This document shows positions 5,428-7,893 of a stretch of 7,893 bases of DNA, one piece after another. This DNA is from an uncultured Clostridia bacterium (lineage in GTDB: Bacteria; Bacillota; Clostridia; Christensenellales; CAG-314). The position numbers and the translations under genes are program-made. The DNA is taken from the NCBI GenBank assembly GCA_937915515.1, contig CALGIK010000288.1, forward strand, positions 1 to 7,893. Direction: 5' to 3'. The stretch's first letter is position 1, and every line of letters starts with the position of its first letter. The notes beneath the pieces are model-generated. The model did no database searches and was not told the origin of the DNA. It saw only the letters and a program-made list of their open reading frames with translations.

Positions 5428-6564
5428 TTATGTTTGCTGTTTAAGCATAAATTTGCATACATATTCTGAAGATTTTTCTTTTTTCATAAATTTGATTGCA
5501 TTTTTCATTTCGTTATATTTCTTTTGGTCTTTAAGCAAATTGTCGAGTATCTCATATGCCTTTTTTTCCTTTTCGATATAAAGACAGGCGTTTTTAGAAA
5601 GCAGATAATTTTTATTGTTATTTTCTTGAAAGGGGAGTCTCTTAGTGCTTATAATAGGCAAGTCCTTGCTAAACGCCTCACTTGTTGTCAAACCGCCCAT
5701 TTTTGTTATTACGATATCAGATGCCGACATTAATTCGTCTACATTATTCACAAATGCGTAATTAGTCAGTAAAGTATCGTTATTTTTACTTTTATATTTT
5801 TCCAGCAGCTTAAATTGCTTGGTATTTCTTCCGCTTACCGTCACTATTTGTATTTTGTTGTTGCTTTTTCTTAAGTTTTTAACAAGTTTATAATTATTGC
5901 CTAACCCGTCGCCGCCGCTCATAACCAATGCGGTAAAAATATTTTTCAGATTAAGTTTTTCTCTTATTTCTTCCTTGTCAATTGTTTTTGCAAACTTTTC
6001 GTCAACAGGTATCCCCGAATCAATTATTTGTGCTTCGTCAAATCCTTTGTTAATTAAACCTTCCCTAAAATCGTTGTTGGGAACAAAAATATAATCAATA
6101 TTGTTTAACAATTCGGTGCAGGGCGGCACGTCAAAATCTGAAACAATAAAATACGTTTTTGCTTTTAAACAGGCAGAATTAAAGGTGTGTCTAAGCTTAG
6201 CCACCGCAACGGCGGGAAACATGTGAGCACAAAAAATAATGTCGGGACAAAATGTATCAATTTCGTTTTGTATAAATTTAAGTGTCCTTTTGTCCACAAA
6301 AAAAGTTGTGGGATTGACCTTTTCTTTACGGTAATCACGTTTTTTAAACAGTTCAAAACATGCGTTGGCAAAATGTATAGCGCTGCGGCATAAAGCAAAG
6401 TAGGCTTTGTTAACTAAAAAATCCCTAAAATTGTCTCTTCCCTTAAAAATGTCGACAATTTTAGTTTCGACATTTTCTTCATGGTTTTTCATAAATCCGG
6501 CTAAAGCTTTGCATATTGCATTGTGACCTTCGCCGGGAGATACGGTTAAAAATAAAACTTTCAT
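5428..6564 (-). CDS. Glycolipid glycosyltransferase, MGDG synthase/UgtP-like (GT28 superfamily)
   Basis: This 378-residue cytoplasmic, membrane-associated enzyme type transfers a sugar from UDP-sugar to diacylglycerol, making glycolipids used as membrane lipids or lipoteichoic-acid anchors. The N-terminal MGDG-synthase-like domain holds the glycine loop SPGEGHN (9-15) and CPDIIFCAHMFPA (106-118). The C-terminal GT-B donor domain holds SGGDG (216-220), VTVSGRN (241-247), FVNNVDELMSASDIVITKMGG (271-291), TTSEA (293-297) and QEN (313-315). The length is normal for the family. The segment SDFDVPPCTE (142-151) replaces the TDF-H-W motif of plant and Bacillus enzymes, so the acceptor may differ. 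MurG is a distant relative but lacks this N-terminal domain. The start is set by AAGGA, seven bases before the ATG. The ferredoxin gene lies 63 bases upstream on the same strand, separated by an AT-rich palindrome, so co-transcription is uncertain. Exact sugar and lipid substrates are inference. Confidence 0.85.
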   Translation of the reverse strand: MKVLFLTVSPGEGHNAICKALAGFMKNHEENVETKIVDIFKGRDNFRDFLVNKAYFALCRSAIHFANACFELFKKRDYRKEKVNPTTFFVDKRTLKFIQNEIDTFCPDIIFCAHMFPAVAVAKLRHTFNSACLKAKTYFIVSDFDVPPCTELLNNIDYIFVPNNDFREGLINKGFDEAQIIDSGIPVDEKFAKTIDKEEIREKLNLKNIFTALVMSGGDGLGNNYKLVKNLRKSNNKIQIVTVSGRNTKQFKLLEKYKSKNNDTLLTNYAFVNNVDELMSASDIVITKMGGLTTSEAFSKDLPIISTKRLPFQENNNKNYLLSKNACLYIEKEKKAYEILDNLLKDQKKYNEMKNAIKFMKKEKSSEYVCKFMLKQQT

Positions 6565-6577
6565 AGTATATCCTTGC

Positions 6578-6611
6578 TTAACTAAATATATGTATTTACA
6601 TTTTTAGTTAA
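6578..6611. repeat. Imperfect palindrome upstream of the glycosyltransferase gene
   Basis: TTAACTAAA (6578-6586) is the exact inverse of TTTAGTTAA (6603-6611), and an inner TGTA-TT-TACA (6591-6600) extends the symmetry. It lies between the ferredoxin stop and the glycosyltransferase start on the minus strand, ending about two bases before that gene's AAGGA. It has no U-tract or GC core, so it would make a poor terminator. A protein operator or an RNA hairpin near the ribosome binding site is more plausible. Confidence 0.55.
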
Positions 6612-6627
6612 TTTTTGTTGCATTTTT

Positions 6628-6819
6628 TTACGTTTCAATAGAAATGACTGATACAGGACAGCCGGCAACAGCTTCATTTGCACATTCAACAGCTTTTTGG
6701 GGCACCGGATTGGTAAAAACTTCGGCAAGACCGTCATCGGCTATCCTAAAAACTTGAGGGCAAGTGGCGGCGCATAAACCGCAGCCTATGCAATTTTCTC
6801 TGTCAATAATAGCTTTCAT
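6628..6819 (-). CDS. Small [4Fe-4S] ferredoxin
   Basis: This 63-residue cytoplasmic electron carrier has one cluster-binding set: C10, C13 and C16 in CIGCGLC, plus C54 in GCPVSVI. Two more cysteines, C20 and C46, sit where the single-cluster ferredoxins of Thermotoga maritima and Desulfovibrio gigas place a disulfide, and the length and spacing match that type closely. It would carry low-potential electrons, for example from pyruvate:ferredoxin oxidoreductase or to a hydrogenase, though no partner gene is in view. The start is firm: AAGGAGAG lies a few bases before the ATG, and an extended -10 promoter lies upstream. It is divergent from the DUF1295 gene. Confidence 0.93.
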   Translation of the reverse strand: MKAIIDRENCIGCGLCAATCPQVFRIADDGLAEVFTNPVPQKAVECANEAVAGCPVSVISIET

Positions 6820-6851
6820 TTTCTCTCTCCTTCAATTATCATATTTTTGTT

Positions 6852-6860
6852 ATTATAACA
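6852..6860 (-). promoter_or_regulatory. Extended -10 promoter of the ferredoxin gene
   Basis: On the minus strand the sequence reads TGTTATAAT, a perfect extended -10 (TGn plus TATAAT), 32 bases upstream of the ATG. The -35 region 17 bases further up is weak (TTCATT), which is normal for extended -10 promoters. Confidence 0.6.
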
Positions 6861-6916
6861 CAAAATCCTTTAAAAATGAATATCTATAAAGTATTTTAAT
6901 TGTCATTATTTGTCTA

Positions 6917-6945
6917 TTGACTAAACAATGTTTTTTTGATATATT
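6917..6945 (+). promoter_or_regulatory. Sigma-A-type promoter of the DUF1295 gene
   Basis: TTGACT (6917-6922) and TATATT (6940-6945) are 17 bases apart, each one mismatch from the consensus. Transcription would start near 6952, leaving a leader of about 29 bases with AAAGGTG before the ATG at 6981. A transcript start here also rules out the upstream TTG start at 6936. Confidence 0.65.
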
Positions 6946-6980
6946 TGTTTCAATATCTGATATTCAAAAAAGGTGAAATT

Positions 6981-7841
6981 ATGCAAAGATTAAAGGCATA
7001 CATAATTATAGCACTTGCCTGGTTCTTATTTGTTAATTTGACGGAAAAAAACACAGAAACTTTAAATATAATTTTGGCGCTTTTTATTGCCGATGCTGTT
7101 GCTACCGTAGTCATTTGGGCGTTTGGTTTAATTTTTAAAAACTCAAGTTTTTATGACCCTTATTGGAGCTTGATTCCTTGGCTTATAATATTCGCTCTGT
7201 TGATTAAATTGGATAAATGGGGCTTAAATAATATTTTGTTTTTTGCCGTATTGGGGGTGTGGAGCTGGCGGCTGACCATAAATTGGGCGTATACCTGCGA
7301 GTCTATTAAGACACAGGATTGGCGTTATACCATGTACAAACAGCAAAACAATACGTTTATGTGGCATATAATAAACTTTTTTGGTATAAACATGATGCCC
7401 ACTATTTTAGTATTTGCTGCGCTTATCCCCGGCATTATTACGGTACTTATTAACACTGCACCTAATGTATTTTCGCTGATTGGGACAGCTATTATCCTGC
7501 TTGGCACGCTTTTGGAATTTTTTGCCGATATGCAGATGCATTTTTTCCGCAAAAACAATACCGATAGAGACCGCGTCAACGACAGCGGACTATGGAAGTA
7601 CAGCCGTCATCCAAACTATTTTGGCGAAATTTCCGTATGGTTTGGAGTGTTTATTTTTATGCTTTCCGCCGACATAAGCAAATGGTACTTAGTCATAGGC
7701 GCTGTTTTGATGTTTTGCTTGTTTAATTTTGTCTCAATACCCTTGATGGAAAAACGGCAAAAATCCAAAAGACAGGCTTATGAAGAATATCAGCAAACAA
7801 CCAGCAAACTACTTTTGCTGCCGCCAAAGAAGCAATCATAA
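6981..7841 (+). CDS. DUF1295 integral membrane protein (steroid 5-alpha-reductase-like C-terminal fold)
   Basis: From the ATG at 6981 the protein has 286 residues and about six or seven hydrophobic segments (roughly 5-20, 30-50, 63-77, 85-100, 137-157, 163-182 and 216-250). The DUF1295 hallmarks are clear: DPYWS (59-63), WSWRLTINW (94-102), QDWRY (112-116), LEFFADMQMHFFRK (178-191) and GLWKYSRHPNYFGE (203-216), the last being the conserved NAD(P)H- or cofactor-side motif shared with steroid reductases and isoprenylcysteine methyltransferases. The family is thought to act on lipids or isoprenoids in the membrane, but few members have a tested substrate. An in-frame TTG at 6936 would add 15 residues; I reject it because AAAGGTG (about 6969-6975) precedes the ATG and the promoter -10 lies at 6940. 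The neighbouring ferredoxin is divergently transcribed, so the two need not share a function. Confidence 0.9.
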   Translation: MQRLKAYIIIALAWFLFVNLTEKNTETLNIILALFIADAVATVVIWAFGLIFKNSSFYDPYWSLIPWLIIFALLIKLDKWGLNNILFFAVLGVWSWRLTINWAYTCESIKTQDWRYTMYKQQNNTFMWHIINFFGINMMPTILVFAALIPGIITVLINTAPNVFSLIGTAIILLGTLLEFFADMQMHFFRKNNTDRDRVNDSGLWKYSRHPNYFGEISVWFGVFIFMLSADISKWYLVIGAVLMFCLFNFVSIPLMEKRQKSKRQAYEEYQQTTSKLLLLPPKKQS

Positions 7842-7893
7842 ATAACGTTTCAATTTGGCAAACTCGAATTTATCAATTATTTATAGATAAAAG
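7842..7893. other. Non-coding right edge
   Basis: This short AT-rich stretch follows the DUF1295 stop codon. I see no terminator hairpin, promoter or start of another gene before the window ends. Confidence 0.6.

Noticed and set aside
6936..6980. N-terminal extension of the DUF1295 protein from TTG at 6936
   Set aside because: It would start upstream of the promoter's -10 box (6940-6945), has no ribosome binding site, and a good site precedes the ATG at 6981.
6628..7841. Ferredoxin and DUF1295 protein as one redox system
   Set aside because: They are divergently transcribed from separate promoters, and DUF1295 proteins are not known to use ferredoxin. Adjacency alone is too weak.

Overview
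The window looks like chromosomal DNA from a low-GC, Gram-positive-type bacterium, most likely an uncultured member of the Clostridia. The sequence is AT-rich. Most genes have strong AGGAG-like ribosome binding sites and sigma-A-type promoters. It also carries a GTP-type PEP carboxykinase, a small clostridial-style ferredoxin, a UgtP/MGDG-synthase-like glycosyltransferase and a lipobox lipoprotein. No 16S or other phylogenetic marker is present, so this placement is inference. There is no sign of a phage, insertion sequence, CRISPR array or tRNA.

Layout. (1) 1-912, minus: a secreted M23 metallopeptidase running off the left edge, with its catalytic motifs inside the window. (2) 1068-2519, plus: a two-gene unit made of a stand-alone GlmU-type acetyltransferase domain followed by a GalU-type nucleotidyltransferase. 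Both are suited to making activated sugars for the cell envelope. (3) 2593-4355, plus: pckG (GTP-dependent PEP carboxykinase) with its own promoter and terminator, broken by a single missing base near 3927. (4) 4394-4745: a non-coding region with a cluster of DnaA-box-like sequences followed by very AT-rich DNA. (5) 4746-5402, plus: an unrecognised lipoprotein that converges on (6) 5428-6564, minus: a processive-type glycolipid glycosyltransferase; the two share a bidirectional terminator. (7) 6628-6819, minus: a single-cluster [4Fe-4S] ferredoxin, divergent from (8) 6981-7841, plus: a DUF1295 membrane protein.

How the genes relate. Three blocks fit cell-envelope work: the M23 hydrolase, sugar-nucleotide synthesis and the glycolipid glycosyltransferase. 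pckG links the TCA/oxaloacetate pool to PEP, which feeds both gluconeogenesis and cell-wall precursor synthesis. The genes are in small, separately promoted units rather than one large operon, so a shared pathway is only suggestive.

The items most worth checking are the DnaA-box cluster (candidate replication origin or DnaA titration site), the split GlmU half next to a GalU-like enzyme, and the pckG frameshift. I did not find convincing evidence of a wholly new multi-gene system.
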